A stretch of DNA of 64,000 nucleotides from Chitinophaga deserti. GTDB taxonomy: Bacteria > Bacteroidota > Bacteroidia > Chitinophagales > Chitinophagaceae. Within the stretch, counting starts at the first letter, position 1. The number at the start of each line of letters is the position of its first letter. Positions 17,582 to 27,115 of this stretch are shown here, piece by piece. The stretch covers positions 62,001 to 126,000 of the forward strand of contig NZ_QFFK01000002.1 in the NCBI RefSeq assembly GCF_003149455.1. The letters are read 5' to 3'. The notes below the pieces were generated by a model. It did no database searches, had not been told where the DNA came from, and saw nothing but the letters and a program-made list of their open reading frames with translations. The position numbers and the translations under genes were made by a program.

Positions 17582-18559
17582 TTAGCCTTTTATCCTTCCC
17601 GGCGCATAGCCGAAAAATTTCTTGAATGCACGCGTAAAATGCGCGGTGTGCTTATATCCTGATAAATACGCCACTTCAGACACCTGCTTACCCTGTCCCA
17701 GCAGCTCCCGCGCATGTGCCATCTTAATTCCCTGCAGGTATCCGTAAACAGTGGTGCCGAATACCTGTTTGAAATGGCTTTTCAGATATGCATCGTTGGT
17801 GCCTACCTGGTGTGCCAGATCGATCAGTGTACATGGACTGTGAATGTTGCTGGCAATAATATCCCGCGCCAGATGCATGCGTTCCACATCTTCCTTCCGG
17901 AGCGAGCGGGAGGCTTCAGGCGGTTTCAGTCCTGCCATCTGCTCATACTGCGACAGCTGGATAGCCAGCAGCTCGATGGTTTTCGCTTTCAGAAAAAGTT
18001 GTTTGTAACGCCCCTCCAGCGGGCAATGCAGCATATCGTACAAAATAGTGCTGATGGGCGCCTGCATGGGCAGGTTCACGGAACTGATAGCTACCGGCGC
18101 ATTGCGCTCGATGCTGCCTGAAAATACTTTGTATAGCGGATGCTCCCGGGGCATAGCCTGCAACACCAGGTCCGGACTTACACCCAGCTCAAAAGTTTCC
18201 AGCTGCTCATGGGCAGGCCATTGCAGCCGGATGTCTTCTTCCGGGAAAAACAGGTAATTGTATTGATGCCGGTCGAGCGATGCCAGTTTACCGGAACTGC
18301 TTTGAGAAGAGTAACTCTTACTGCCGCTTACCGTATAGCTCATTTGGAAGAACGGTGCTGAGTTCCGGAAAACGATCTCCCCTGCATTGCGGGAGCGGAG
18401 ATTGTAGTACCCGAAATTAATACCGTCCGGACTCAGCATTTCGAAGAGCGATCCGGTATGGCCGTCTTGCGACAGCTCGCGGCGGCGCTCACGGAACGCT
18501 TCGGAATGCCGGATGTCGAACCGGCAGGAGGGGATGATATGTACTGGCTGGGCAGGCAA
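17582..18559 (-). CDS. AraC-family transcriptional regulator, PchR-like
   Basis: 325 residues. The C-terminal 100 residues carry the double helix-turn-helix of AraC proteins: TLIDLAHQVGTNDAYLKSHFKQVFGTTVYGYLQ and VSEVAYLSGYKHTAHFTRAFKKFFGYAPG. The N-terminal part (GINFGYYNLRSRNAGEIVF...PFFQMSYTVSGSKSY) resembles the ligand domain of PchR-type siderophore/iron regulators. It lies divergent from the TonB receptor at 18788 and is the natural candidate to control the heme island. The frame starts at TTG (18557-18559). No in-frame ATG exists before residue 43, so the exact start is uncertain. Confidence 0.83.
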   Translation of the reverse strand: MPAQPVHIIPSCRFDIRHSEAFRERRRELSQDGHTGSLFEMLSPDGINFGYYNLRSRNAGEIVFRNSAPFFQMSYTVSGSKSYSSQSSSGKLASLDRHQYNYLFFPEEDIRLQWPAHEQLETFELGVSPDLVLQAMPREHPLYKVFSGSIERNAPVAISSVNLPMQAPISTILYDMLHCPLEGRYKQLFLKAKTIELLAIQLSQYEQMAGLKPPEASRSLRKEDVERMHLARDIIASNIHSPCTLIDLAHQVGTNDAYLKSHFKQVFGTTVYGYLQGIKMAHARELLGQGKQVSEVAYLSGYKHTAHFTRAFKKFFGYAPGRIKG

Positions 18560-18787
18560 ATGGAGAAAATGTTGAATCAGGCAATATTAACCCATCGATC
18601 CTACAAAACGGCCCGCAATCGGGAACGGCAAATGATCGTATCGGGAAGATGCCCGCTACTGCCACCCTTTATGATTTCGATTTTCCGGATATGGTAAATC
18701 TTTTTCCCTTCCTGAGCATAAATACTCCCGCTCAGGTAAGCTTTTCTCCCCTGCGGGTCAGTATTCTGACTGAGCTTTGCACCCGAT

Positions 18788-20932
18788 ATGCATATCCGCC
18801 CATCCCTCCTGCTCCCATGCCTGCTTGCCAGCGTCACCGCTTCGGCCCAAGGGTCCCGGGCCGACAGTTTACCTGCCGTACGCACGCTCCATACCCATGA
18901 AGTAACGGACCAGTCGCTACGCAAAACCGACGACCTCATTGGTATCGGGAGGCAAACCGCGCCTACGCTCGTTATCTCCCGCCAGTCTATTCAGCTTGCA
19001 GGCAGCCGCCGGCTCGATGAGGTATTGCGCGAGCAAACAGGTATGGCCATTGTGCCGGACCTTGGGAGCGGCAACCGCAGTGTGGGTATACAGTTGCAGG
19101 GCTTTAGTTCAGAATATGTGCTCATTCTTATCGACGGCCAGCCAATGACCGGGCGCCTCGCCGGCAACTTCGACCTGTCGCGCATCGGCGTGGCCGATGT
19201 GGAAAGGATAGAAGTGATCAAAGGTGCGGCCAGCAGCCTGTATGGATCCGAAGCGCTGGGGGGCGTCATCAACATCATCACCCGCCAGGTGGTGCGGCAA
19301 ACCTCAGCTACGGCCGGCATCCGGCACGGCACTTACCAGACTACCGATGCTAATATAAACGCCGAAACACCTTTCCGGAACAACAAAGGCTTCGTTTCCG
19401 TTTCGGGCAACTTCTACAAAACCGATGGATTCAACGCCAATACCGAATACCTCAAAGAAGGGAAAACTTCTCCACCTTACCATAGTGGCATGATGCAGGC
19501 CCGTGCTCACTGGCGTATCAGTGACCGTACTACGTTACAGGCCCGGTTGCGTGCTGCCGGCAGAAGCTCAGAAATGTTCCGCAACTATGGCGCCCAGCCT
19601 TTCAGTGACCACCTCCGCGAGCAGGATATAAACGCCGGATTGGGCTTGCGGCATCTGGCTACCCGTACGCTTACATTACAGGCACGATATTACTATACCG
19701 GCTACGATACACGCCAAACCGTAACCCTGCAGGAAAATGGCCGGCTGTTGCAGGAGAACGACTTCTTCCAGCAGATACACCGGCTCGAAGTGCAGGCAGA
19801 GCAACGCCCGGAGCAACTGCCACTTGTTTTCCTTGGTGGCATTGGCGGCGACCGGCAATCTTACCGCAACCCCGGGTCAGACATCCGGCGGTCGATGAAC
19901 GGATACTTCGGCTATCTGCAAACCGAATATTCAGCAACAGACAAATTCAAGCTCACCGCAGGCCTGCGCTATGATGGTAACAGCGATTACGGCGGCCGCC
20001 TCAATCTTAGCGCCGGCGCCCTTTACCGCCCGGTGCAATGGCTCGGCATAAGAGCCTCTATGGGCAATGGCTTTAAACCACCTACCTATGCCCAGATGTA
20101 CCAGGTATTCACAAATATCACCCAGGGCTACACGGTGATTGGCGCACATAATTTCGCAGAAAAGGCTGCTCAGCTGAAAGCCGCCGGTACCGTAGCACAG
20201 ATTTGGGATAATGCTTCACAGGTAAATACCCTACAGCCGGAAACCTCTACTTCTTTCAACACAGGCATTACCCTGAATACCGGCAGCAGAATGGAATGGC
20301 AGGCAGGGGCTTTTATGCACCGCCTGCGCAATCTCATAAATACGGAGCAGGTAGGCATCATGCGAAACGGACAGCAATTATTTTCCTACATCAATATAGA
20401 CCGGGTAACCTTACGGGGAGTGGAGGCAGGATGGAAGTATTCCATTACATCCAACCTTCAGATTTCTGCAGGTTACCAGCTGCTGGAAGCACGTAATCCC
20501 ACCATACTGGATTCCATCCGCCAGAAATCCCCGCGCTACAAAACGGTGCGCACGCCTGATGGCATACGGCCGGCTACCTCCGGCGATTACTTCGGATTAC
20601 CCAACCGCAGCCGTCATATGGCCAGCCTCCAAACTACATGGGCACATCCCCGCTGGGGACTCAGCGCTTCATTTCGTGGAACCTACAGAGGCAAATACGG
20701 CTTCCTGGATGTTGACAACAATGGATATATCGATCCATACGATGTATTTGTAAAAGGCCATGTGCTGCTGTATGCATCGGTTCAGAAAACACTTCTTCAA
20801 AAAAGGCTTACACTCCATCTGGGTGTCGATAACCTTACAGGCCACACAGATTATCTGATGCCATCCCAACCCGGCCGTATGTTTATGGCTGGAGCGGAAT
20901 GGCATTTTCTCCGCAAGATCAGTAAGCACTGA
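18788..20932 (+). CDS. TonB-dependent outer membrane receptor, probably for heme or siderophore
   Basis: 714 residues, with signal peptide MHIRPSLLLPCLLASVTASAQ. The plug (about 60-190) has VLREQTGMAIVPDLGSGNRSVGIQLQGFSSEYVLILIDGQPM and the VERIEVIKGAASSLYGSEALGGVINIIT consensus. The barrel ends FMAGAEWHF followed by a short tail. The size and the lack of a carboxypeptidase-like domain set it apart from SusC; it is like CirA/BtuB/HmuR receptors. HmuR uses FRAP and NPDL motifs; here GFKPPTYAQMYQV and LQPETSTSFN occupy those places. Heme as substrate is inferred from the HmuY and IsdG neighbours. Its stop abuts the convergent next gene without a spare base. Confidence 0.88.
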   Translation: MHIRPSLLLPCLLASVTASAQGSRADSLPAVRTLHTHEVTDQSLRKTDDLIGIGRQTAPTLVISRQSIQLAGSRRLDEVLREQTGMAIVPDLGSGNRSVGIQLQGFSSEYVLILIDGQPMTGRLAGNFDLSRIGVADVERIEVIKGAASSLYGSEALGGVINIITRQVVRQTSATAGIRHGTYQTTDANINAETPFRNNKGFVSVSGNFYKTDGFNANTEYLKEGKTSPPYHSGMMQARAHWRISDRTTLQARLRAAGRSSEMFRNYGAQPFSDHLREQDINAGLGLRHLATRTLTLQARYYYTGYDTRQTVTLQENGRLLQENDFFQQIHRLEVQAEQRPEQLPLVFLGGIGGDRQSYRNPGSDIRRSMNGYFGYLQTEYSATDKFKLTAGLRYDGNSDYGGRLNLSAGALYRPVQWLGIRASMGNGFKPPTYAQMYQVFTNITQGYTVIGAHNFAEKAAQLKAAGTVAQIWDNASQVNTLQPETSTSFNTGITLNTGSRMEWQAGAFMHRLRNLINTEQVGIMRNGQQLFSYINIDRVTLRGVEAGWKYSITSNLQISAGYQLLEARNPTILDSIRQKSPRYKTVRTPDGIRPATSGDYFGLPNRSRHMASLQTTWAHPRWGLSASFRGTYRGKYGFLDVDNNGYIDPYDVFVKGHVLLYASVQKTLLQKRLTLHLGVDNLTGHTDYLMPSQPGRMFMAGAEWHFLRKISKH

Positions 20933-21790
20933 TTATTGCAGCACAGGGGCGCTCTCCGCAATCTCCGGGCGGGAGCTGCTTCCTGTGGAAACCAGTGGCT
21001 CCTTACGGCGCTTACCATGCATGAGGTACAGGGTTAACGCAGTGAAGATAACCCCGCCTGCGATGTTGCCCAGTGTAACCGGCAGCTGGTTCAGCCACCA
21101 CCATTGTCCTGCAGAAACAGGCGCACCCAGCAGCATACCTGCGGGAATCACGAACATGTTCACAACGGCGTGTTCAAAACCCTGAGCAAAAAAGATGAAG
21201 ATCGGGAGCCATGCCGCCAGAATCTTACCTAATGTGGAAGTAGATGTCATGGCCATCACCACACCCAGCGTTACCATCCAGTTGCATAAAATTCCTTTCA
21301 CAAAAACGGTGAGCAGACCGGTAGTTCCGAATTGACCATAGCCTGTGGTTTTGGCAACTGCAATATTGGTAATCAGTTTGCCGATGGCGCCCCCGTCTAC
21401 CTTCCCGAACTGGGTGAGTGATGCCCAGAAAAGCCCTGCATACATGAGGCCTCCTGCGAGGTTGGCGAGGTATACAACCGCCCAGTTTTTGCCCAGCTGC
21501 TTCAGGGAAATTTGCCCCGCAAACCACGACAGCGACATCACGGCAAAGTTCCCCGTTACCAGTTCGTACCCCAGCAGCACCACGATGATGAAGCATGCAG
21601 GAAAGATAGCTGCTCCTATGAGCGGGAGGCTCGTTTGCACGGTAGCCGTGAGGGCGAACGTAGTGCCAAAGCCGAGGATTGCGCCGGAAAGGATTCCTTT
21701 TACGATCATATCTGTCATACTCATGCGGGTTTTATCGATACCGGCCTGGATCATGGCGCCGGATACTTCCGCTGGTTTTTTATAATCCAT
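20933..21790 (-). CDS. Formate/nitrite transporter (FNT family), NirC-like
   Basis: 285 residues with six hydrophobic helices. These include GILSGAILGFGTTFALTATVQTS, CFIIVVLLGYELVTGNFAVM, WAVVYLANLAGGLMYAGLFWAS, GILCNWMVTLGVVMAM and LPIFIFFAQGFEHAVVNMFVIPAGML. The last holds the pore segment GFEHAVVNM seen in FocA/NirC. It passes nitrite (or formate) across the inner membrane. It is the last gene of the nirB-nirD-porin-FNT run, which makes nitrite the likely cargo. The C-terminal tail is polar. Confidence 0.88.
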   Translation of the reverse strand: MDYKKPAEVSGAMIQAGIDKTRMSMTDMIVKGILSGAILGFGTTFALTATVQTSLPLIGAAIFPACFIIVVLLGYELVTGNFAVMSLSWFAGQISLKQLGKNWAVVYLANLAGGLMYAGLFWASLTQFGKVDGGAIGKLITNIAVAKTTGYGQFGTTGLLTVFVKGILCNWMVTLGVVMAMTSTSTLGKILAAWLPIFIFFAQGFEHAVVNMFVIPAGMLLGAPVSAGQWWWLNQLPVTLGNIAGGVIFTALTLYLMHGKRRKEPLVSTGSSSRPEIAESAPVLQ

Positions 21791-21817
21791 CGTTGAATAG
21801 TTTAAGTGAGTGAAGAA

Positions 21818-23161
21818 TTATTTCAGTAATAATGAAGGTTTGATATTGATCATGAGGTAAGCCCATTGGTTACTGCGTGCCGCATTGTTAACCGCCTTTA
21901 CCGCTGCCAGTGGAAGTGTGCTGCGGTAATAGCTGTACCCCGCCTCGAAGCCTATTACAGGCGTGAGTGCAAACTGTGCATTGAGGTCGGCCTCCCAGCC
22001 ATAGTCGCGGTTGTGCATGGCGATGGAGCTGGCCGAAAAGAAGCGGTGCCCGTCGGCCTGAAGGCTCCATCTGGCGCCGGGTTTGAAAAGAAAGCGGAGG
22101 TAATAATCCTGCAGGCCGGTGGCGCCGAAAGTATTGCCGGCGTAGTAATAATCCATATGCCCCCAGAATTTATGTGGTGTACCATACAATGGATCAAAGG
22201 CCTTTGCCCTGCTGCCCGATTTGCCCCCGGTAGTATAATCTGTTCCCACACCTGCTTTCAGCTGAGGTGTGATAGCATATAGCGCCTGTCCTGAAAGGAG
22301 CCATCCTTCTACTGTACCGCCATCAGCATACCTCCCGCCCTGGTAAGCCACGTTACCGGTCAGCGACAGCCTGCCGAAAGTTTGTTGCGCATAAGCGGCT
22401 GCCGTAAACCTGCTGTGCACACCGGCATCGTAAGTTTTAACAGGCTTTTGCTCAATGGTATCTACATGAAACCGGGGAAACTGATCTGCCAGTGCAAGCA
22501 GAGATATCTGCCCATGGGTATTTTTCCGGGAGATGTGCAGGTATTGTAATCCTTTATACATCGACCCGCCGTTGGTATTGGCAGGATAAGCACCCGGAGG
22601 CGTACCCTGGTATAAGGTGCCCGATGCAGCTTCGCGGTTTTGCGCATAGGCTAAACCAACATCGGCCTGCCAGGAACCGGAACTGTAACGGAACACCAGT
22701 GCATCGTGCCTGCGGGCCTGCTGCAACCAGTCGAGGTTACCCAGCAGCCTGCCATCATCATAATTCAGTTCCTGCCGGCCTATCTTAAAGCTCAGGTTGT
22801 GAAGGGATGTAGTATCTGTAAGCCGTACTTCGGCCCAGGCTTCGTGCACCATCAGCCCGTTGTTATCCTGCGTACTGATCTTATTGATAGTGGAAACATC
22901 CTGGCCCCAAACCCGGACATCCTGAACAGACAATCCGAATTTGAGGCGGTTCGTGGTAAACCCTGCCGAGAGGCGGGTGCGTTGTGAGGTGAAGAATGCC
23001 GGCTTTGCGGATCGCGGGAGCGGCGCCCCCTGCCCATCGCGGAACTCTGTACGGGTGCGTAACTGCGCAGAGAGCGATAACTGGGCTTTACCGGCCAGCG
23101 GGAGGCCGCCCAATAAGAGGAGCATGGCCGTCCCGCAGCGGGAATGCATTTTATTGTACAT
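21818..23161 (-). CDS. Outer membrane porin, alginate-export (AlgE)-like domain
   Basis: 447 residues from ATG 23159-23161. The signal peptide is MHSRCGTAMLLLLGGLPLAGKAQ. Blocks typical of the Alginate_exp barrel in Bacteroidota nitrate/nitrite clusters are visible: LSLSAQLRTRTEFRDGQG, QRTRLSAGFTTNRLKFGLSVQDVRVWGQD, EAWAEVRLTD, LSFKIGRQELNYDDGRLLGN and the later GVGTDYTTGG. It probably lets an anion such as nitrite or nitrate through the outer membrane. It lies between nirD and the FNT channel on the same strand. The true start could also be the next ATG, 12 bases on. Confidence 0.8.
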   Translation of the reverse strand: MYNKMHSRCGTAMLLLLGGLPLAGKAQLSLSAQLRTRTEFRDGQGAPLPRSAKPAFFTSQRTRLSAGFTTNRLKFGLSVQDVRVWGQDVSTINKISTQDNNGLMVHEAWAEVRLTDTTSLHNLSFKIGRQELNYDDGRLLGNLDWLQQARRHDALVFRYSSGSWQADVGLAYAQNREAASGTLYQGTPPGAYPANTNGGSMYKGLQYLHISRKNTHGQISLLALADQFPRFHVDTIEQKPVKTYDAGVHSRFTAAAYAQQTFGRLSLTGNVAYQGGRYADGGTVEGWLLSGQALYAITPQLKAGVGTDYTTGGKSGSRAKAFDPLYGTPHKFWGHMDYYYAGNTFGATGLQDYYLRFLFKPGARWSLQADGHRFFSASSIAMHNRDYGWEADLNAQFALTPVIGFEAGYSYYRSTLPLAAVKAVNNAARSNQWAYLMINIKPSLLLK

Positions 23162-23241
23162 TTGAACGATTTTAATTCCAGCAATTGAAGTCACGAAACC
23201 CGGTTCGCCGCCAAGCCACCGGGTTTCACCTTTTCAGGCAT

Positions 23242-23607
23242 TCACCCCGGAATAGGATGAACACCGATATAAATACGGTCGTCTTCCAGCTTTACAGGAT
23301 ATACTTTAATGGCACATTCATGCTCGTCGGAAAGACAGCGCCCGTCTGCCAGTGAAAAAGTTTTCTTATGAAACGGGCAGGCTACCTTAGGCTCTCCCTG
23401 CTGGGCACCGATCATACCGCGGCTTAATGCCATCTGTTGCCGGTGCGGACAAAGGTTCTGCGAAGCATACCATTCGCCACGGCGGGCAAAATGGAACAGT
23501 GCAATCTGTTCATCTTTGTACTTCACGCAAACACCGCCGTTGGCAGGTACATCTTCCACCTTACAGGCAAAAAACCAGGTCATTTTTTCTTTAGTGATAG
23601 TAGACAT
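23242..23607 (-). CDS. nirD: Nitrite reductase small subunit (Rieske-type)
   Basis: 121 residues from ATG 23605-23607. It is a Rieske-fold domain like NirD. Unlike many NirD proteins, it keeps the iron-sulfur ligand pattern: CPHRQQ (C-x-H) and CPFHKK (C-x2-H), with GMIGAQQGEPKVACPFH between. It works with NirB in cytoplasmic NADH-dependent reduction of nitrite to ammonium. It starts 29 bases after the nirB stop. A longer frame overlapping nirB exists (to 23646), but this start is closer to the family length. Confidence 0.9.
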   Translation of the reverse strand: MSTITKEKMTWFFACKVEDVPANGGVCVKYKDEQIALFHFARRGEWYASQNLCPHRQQMALSRGMIGAQQGEPKVACPFHKKTFSLADGRCLSDEHECAIKVYPVKLEDDRIYIGVHPIPG

Positions 23608-23636
23608 GCGTATCGTCTTTTTTGGTTGATGATGAG

Positions 23637-26129
23637 TTATTTCCACTCCAGTGCCTTCTTCTGTCCGCGCAATGTTTCGAAACGAACGTTGGGATCTTTA
23701 TCTTCCGGAGCGTTTACGAAATGGCTGAACCGTTTGCGCAGTGCGGGCGTTTCCACTACTTCCTTCCATTCGCATTTGTAATTATCTACCAGCAACTGCA
23801 TTTCGCGTTCCAGCTCTTCTGCGATGCCTAAGCTGTCTTTCACCACCACATTGCGGAGGTAATCGATTCCGCCATCCATTTTGTTAAGCCATGTTGCGGT
23901 GCGGGTAAGCGGGTCGGCAGTTTTGATGTAGAACATGAGGAAACGGTCGATATAACGGATGCAGGTTTCGCTATCGATATCTGCCGCGAGGAGATGGGCA
24001 TGTTGTGGTTTGGAGCCGCCATTGCCACACACATAAAGGTTCCAGCCTTTTTCAGTAGCGATGATACCGAAGTCTTTCGATTGCGCTTCCGCACATTCCC
24101 GGATACAGCCGGACACGGCAGATTTAAGTTTATGTGGCGCCCGCAGTCCGCGGTACCTTTCTTCGACCCTGATGGCGTAGCTCACACTGTCGTGCAGTCC
24201 GAAACGGCACCAGGTAGACCCCACACAGCTTTTTACCGTGCGCAGGGCCTTCCCGTATGCATGGCCGCTTTCGAAGCCCTCTGCGATCAGTTCTTCCCAG
24301 ATCAGCGGCAGATCCCCGACGTGTGCGCCAAACATATCGATACGCTGGCCGCCGGTAATTTTGGTGTATAGATTGTACTTCTCCGCAATTCGGCCAATGG
24401 CCATGAGTTTTTGCGGCGTGATTTCCCCTCCGGGAATACGGGGTACTACAGAGTAGGTACCTCCTTTCTGTATATTGGCGAGATAACGGTCGTTGGAGTC
24501 CTGCGCGGTATCGTTCCCCTTAGCGAGGATCATATCATTCCATAAACTGGCAAGAATAGATGAAACGGCAGGTTTGCAAACCTCACAGCCATCGCCCTGC
24601 CCGATATGATCCAGTACATCATCGTAAGTACGGAGGTTGCGGAGCCGGATGAGGTCGAAGAGTTCCTGACGGGAATATCCGAAGTGCTCACACAATACGT
24701 TCCTCACATATTTCCCCTGCGATTTCAATGTATATGTGATCAGATCCTTCACCATGGGTGCACATCCGCCGCAGGAAGTAGAAGCACCGGTACATTTCTT
24801 CACGGCATTGAAAGTTTCGTGACCATCTTCCACCGCTTTGCAGATAGCAGCTTTGGATACACTTTCGCAGGAGCAGATCATAGCATCGGGAGGCAGGCCC
24901 AGTACACCGGCAGCAGTATCGCCGGAGGAGCGGCTGCCCAACAGTTCATCTTCCGGCTTGCCCGTCACTTTAATCTTATTCTTTACCTTTTGCAGCAACA
25001 TGTTGTACGACGATGCATCACCGATGAGAATACCCCCGAGAATGTACTGCCCGTCGTCCGTCATGTTTATGCGTTTGTACACCCCGGCAACCTGATCTTC
25101 GAATACGATCACGCGGCAGGTATCAGGAGGAGGGAAGGGATCTCCGAAGCTTGCTACATCCACGCCCACAAGTTTCAGCTTGGTACTCATATCGAACCCG
25201 CCGAAAGTGCGGTCGCCACCGAGGATATTATCTATGGCAATATCCGCCATTTCGTATCCGGGCGCTACCAGTCCATATATGGTGTGATCATACAAGGCAC
25301 ACTCGCCGATGGCGTAAATGTTGGCATGCGAAGCCTGCATGCGGTCATTCACTATAATCCCCCCGCGGGATCCCGTTTCGAGACCTGCAGCAGCGGCGAG
25401 TTCATCACGTGGACGAATCCCTGCCGATATAACGATCATATCTGCGGGAATGGAAGAACCGTCTTCGAAACCGATGCCTGTTGCCTGCCCGTCGCCCCGG
25501 ATAGAAGTGGTGTAAGCGTTGGTACGGATTTTAAGGCCGAGTGCCAGGAGCTGGCGCTGGAGGATTTCGGAGCCGTTCTGATCGATCTGCCGGGGCATGA
25601 GGCGGGGGGCGTATTCTACGATGGTGGTGTCGGCAATGCCGAGGTCCATGCAGGATTTGGCCGCTTCAAGTCCAAGGAGGCCGCCGCCTATGACTGCTGC
25701 ACGGCGCGCCTTCCGGGCGGCCGATTTCATGAGTTCCAGATCATCGAGCGTGCGGTAAACGAATACGCCTTTCTGATCGGTGCCGGGCATGGGCGGTACA
25801 AAGGCGGAGGAACCAGTGGCAAAAACCAGCACGTCGTAAGATTCGGTGATGCCGGACCTGGAGGTGACTGTCTGAACGCCGGGGGAAATGTGGTGAACGG
25901 GATCACCGAGGAGGAGGCGGATGCCATTGTCGGCATACCAGTTTTTAGGAGCGAGGAGCAGATCGGCGGTGGATTTACCTTCGAAATAGCTGCTGAGATG
26001 GACACGGTCGTATGCCGGGTGGCGCTCTTCTCCGAAGACGACGAGCTGGAGCCCGGGGATCTGCCTTTCGGTGATTTTACGGCAGAATTTGAAACCGACC
26101 ATGCCGTTTCCGATGACGACGATTTTCAT
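23637..26129 (-). CDS. nirB: Assimilatory nitrite reductase large subunit
   Basis: 830 residues, the full family length. Domains in order: FAD/NAD(P)-binding oxidoreductase (about 1-310, VVIGNGMVGFKF and VIGGGLLGLEAA); C-terminal reductase-like part (320-400); BFD-like [2Fe-2S] domain with C419, C421, C453 and C456; then the ferredoxin-like and siroheme/[4Fe-4S] halves. The cluster motif is C635-x5-C641 and C675-x3-C679, followed by YVCGNGG. It reduces nitrite to ammonium with NADH. It is first in the nirB-nirD-porin-FNT transcript and divergent from cobA, which makes its siroheme precursor. Confidence 0.97.
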   Translation of the reverse strand: MKIVVIGNGMVGFKFCRKITERQIPGLQLVVFGEERHPAYDRVHLSSYFEGKSTADLLLAPKNWYADNGIRLLLGDPVHHISPGVQTVTSRSGITESYDVLVFATGSSAFVPPMPGTDQKGVFVYRTLDDLELMKSAARKARRAAVIGGGLLGLEAAKSCMDLGIADTTIVEYAPRLMPRQIDQNGSEILQRQLLALGLKIRTNAYTTSIRGDGQATGIGFEDGSSIPADMIVISAGIRPRDELAAAAGLETGSRGGIIVNDRMQASHANIYAIGECALYDHTIYGLVAPGYEMADIAIDNILGGDRTFGGFDMSTKLKLVGVDVASFGDPFPPPDTCRVIVFEDQVAGVYKRINMTDDGQYILGGILIGDASSYNMLLQKVKNKIKVTGKPEDELLGSRSSGDTAAGVLGLPPDAMICSCESVSKAAICKAVEDGHETFNAVKKCTGASTSCGGCAPMVKDLITYTLKSQGKYVRNVLCEHFGYSRQELFDLIRLRNLRTYDDVLDHIGQGDGCEVCKPAVSSILASLWNDMILAKGNDTAQDSNDRYLANIQKGGTYSVVPRIPGGEITPQKLMAIGRIAEKYNLYTKITGGQRIDMFGAHVGDLPLIWEELIAEGFESGHAYGKALRTVKSCVGSTWCRFGLHDSVSYAIRVEERYRGLRAPHKLKSAVSGCIRECAEAQSKDFGIIATEKGWNLYVCGNGGSKPQHAHLLAADIDSETCIRYIDRFLMFYIKTADPLTRTATWLNKMDGGIDYLRNVVVKDSLGIAEELEREMQLLVDNYKCEWKEVVETPALRKRFSHFVNAPEDKDPNVRFETLRGQKKALEWK

Positions 26130-26250
26130 GGGAGCATATTTGGTGATAAAACGAATAAAGTCACATTAAATTAATTTCTATACAGCATTTCAATTGATCA
26201 GGATAGCACTTTTCACCTATTGAGCATCAAAATAATCAAATTAAACTATG

Positions 26251-26265
26251 ATTCATATCATGAAT
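26251..26265. promoter_or_regulatory. Inverted repeat between nirB and cobA
   Basis: ATTCAT-ATC-ATGAAT is a perfect 6-3-6 palindrome in the AT-rich 212-base region between the divergent nirB and cobA genes. TTGA-GCA-TCAA lies at 26220-26230. Either could be an operator shared by both transcripts, for example for the Crp/Fnr protein encoded after cobA. Neither is an exact FNR box. Confidence 0.4.
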
Positions 26266-26341
26266 TTACACTTAGATCTATTATTTTTATAGCGTTTCTT
26301 ATAAATTATGTCAGATATATTTATTCTTAATCCGTTATAGT

Positions 26342-27115
26342 ATGTTACAGCCTATGCTCAGCCTGGTGGGTGCAGGACCGGGAGATCCGGAGCTTATCAC
26401 CCTGAAAGCTATCAAGACGCTCAGTGCGGCAGACGTTATATTATATGATGCACTGGCATGCGAGGATTTGCTGCAGTATGCCCGTCCGGGTACGCTTTGC
26501 CTCTCAGTAGGTAAAAGGCCCGGCCGCCACGCCGTACCGCAGGACGAAATATGCCGCCTTATCGTTCATTACGCCCAATCTCATGGGCATGTGGTACGCC
26601 TAAAAGGTGGCGACCCTTTCCTTTTCGGGCGGGCAGAGGAAGAGATCAGGGCTGCCCGCGAAGCCGGCATCCCCGTCCAAACCATACCCGGAATTACCAG
26701 CGCCATAGCCGCCCCGGCCTCACAAGGCATCCCCTTAACGGCCCGTGGCCTCCACGAATCCTGCTGGATCACTACCGGCACTACCCGGACGGGCACCATT
26801 TCCGCCGATATTGCCCTGGCGGCACAATCCACCGCCACCGTGGTGATCCTCATGGGCATGAGCCGCATCCGGGAGATCATGGATATATTTATCACCAACG
26901 GTAAATCAGGTATTCCCGCCGCCGTGATACAATCGGCCACCACCGGTGAGGAGCGCTGTGTAACCGGCAGTGTGGCAGATATTGCAGAACTGGCGGAAGA
27001 AGCCGGGCTGGGAAGTCCTGCAGTCATCATCATCGGCGAAACCGTGCGCCTGCACCCCGCATTATGGAAAGAATACGCTAACTTGACCGCCCACTCAAAC
27101 GAGCCCCCATTATGA
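26342..27115 (+). CDS. cobA: Uroporphyrinogen-III C-methyltransferase (siroheme branch)
   Basis: 257 residues, the size of a stand-alone SUMT. N-terminal SAM-binding block LVGAGPGDPELITLKAIKTLSAADVILYDAL. Then VRLKGGDPFLFGRAEEE, the second signature, and VQTIPGITSAIAAPASQGIPLTARGL. It methylates uroporphyrinogen III to precorrin-2, the precursor of the siroheme in NirB. It has no CysG dehydrogenase/ferrochelatase part, so a separate CysG-N-like enzyme must lie elsewhere. It shares a control region with nirB and overlaps the regulator gene by 4 bases (ATGA). Confidence 0.94.
   Translation: MLQPMLSLVGAGPGDPELITLKAIKTLSAADVILYDALACEDLLQYARPGTLCLSVGKRPGRHAVPQDEICRLIVHYAQSHGHVVRLKGGDPFLFGRAEEEIRAAREAGIPVQTIPGITSAIAAPASQGIPLTARGLHESCWITTGTTRTGTISADIALAAQSTATVVILMGMSRIREIMDIFITNGKSGIPAAVIQSATTGEERCVTGSVADIAELAEEAGLGSPAVIIIGETVRLHPALWKEYANLTAHSNEPPL

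Noticed and set aside
23608-23646. Longer nirD start overlapping nirB
   Set aside because: The extra residues are not part of the Rieske domain. The ATG at 23605-23607 gives the family length.
24606-26174. 522-codon open frame on the plus strand opposite nirB
   Set aside because: It is the antisense shadow of nirB, whose cofactor motifs are all present on the minus strand.
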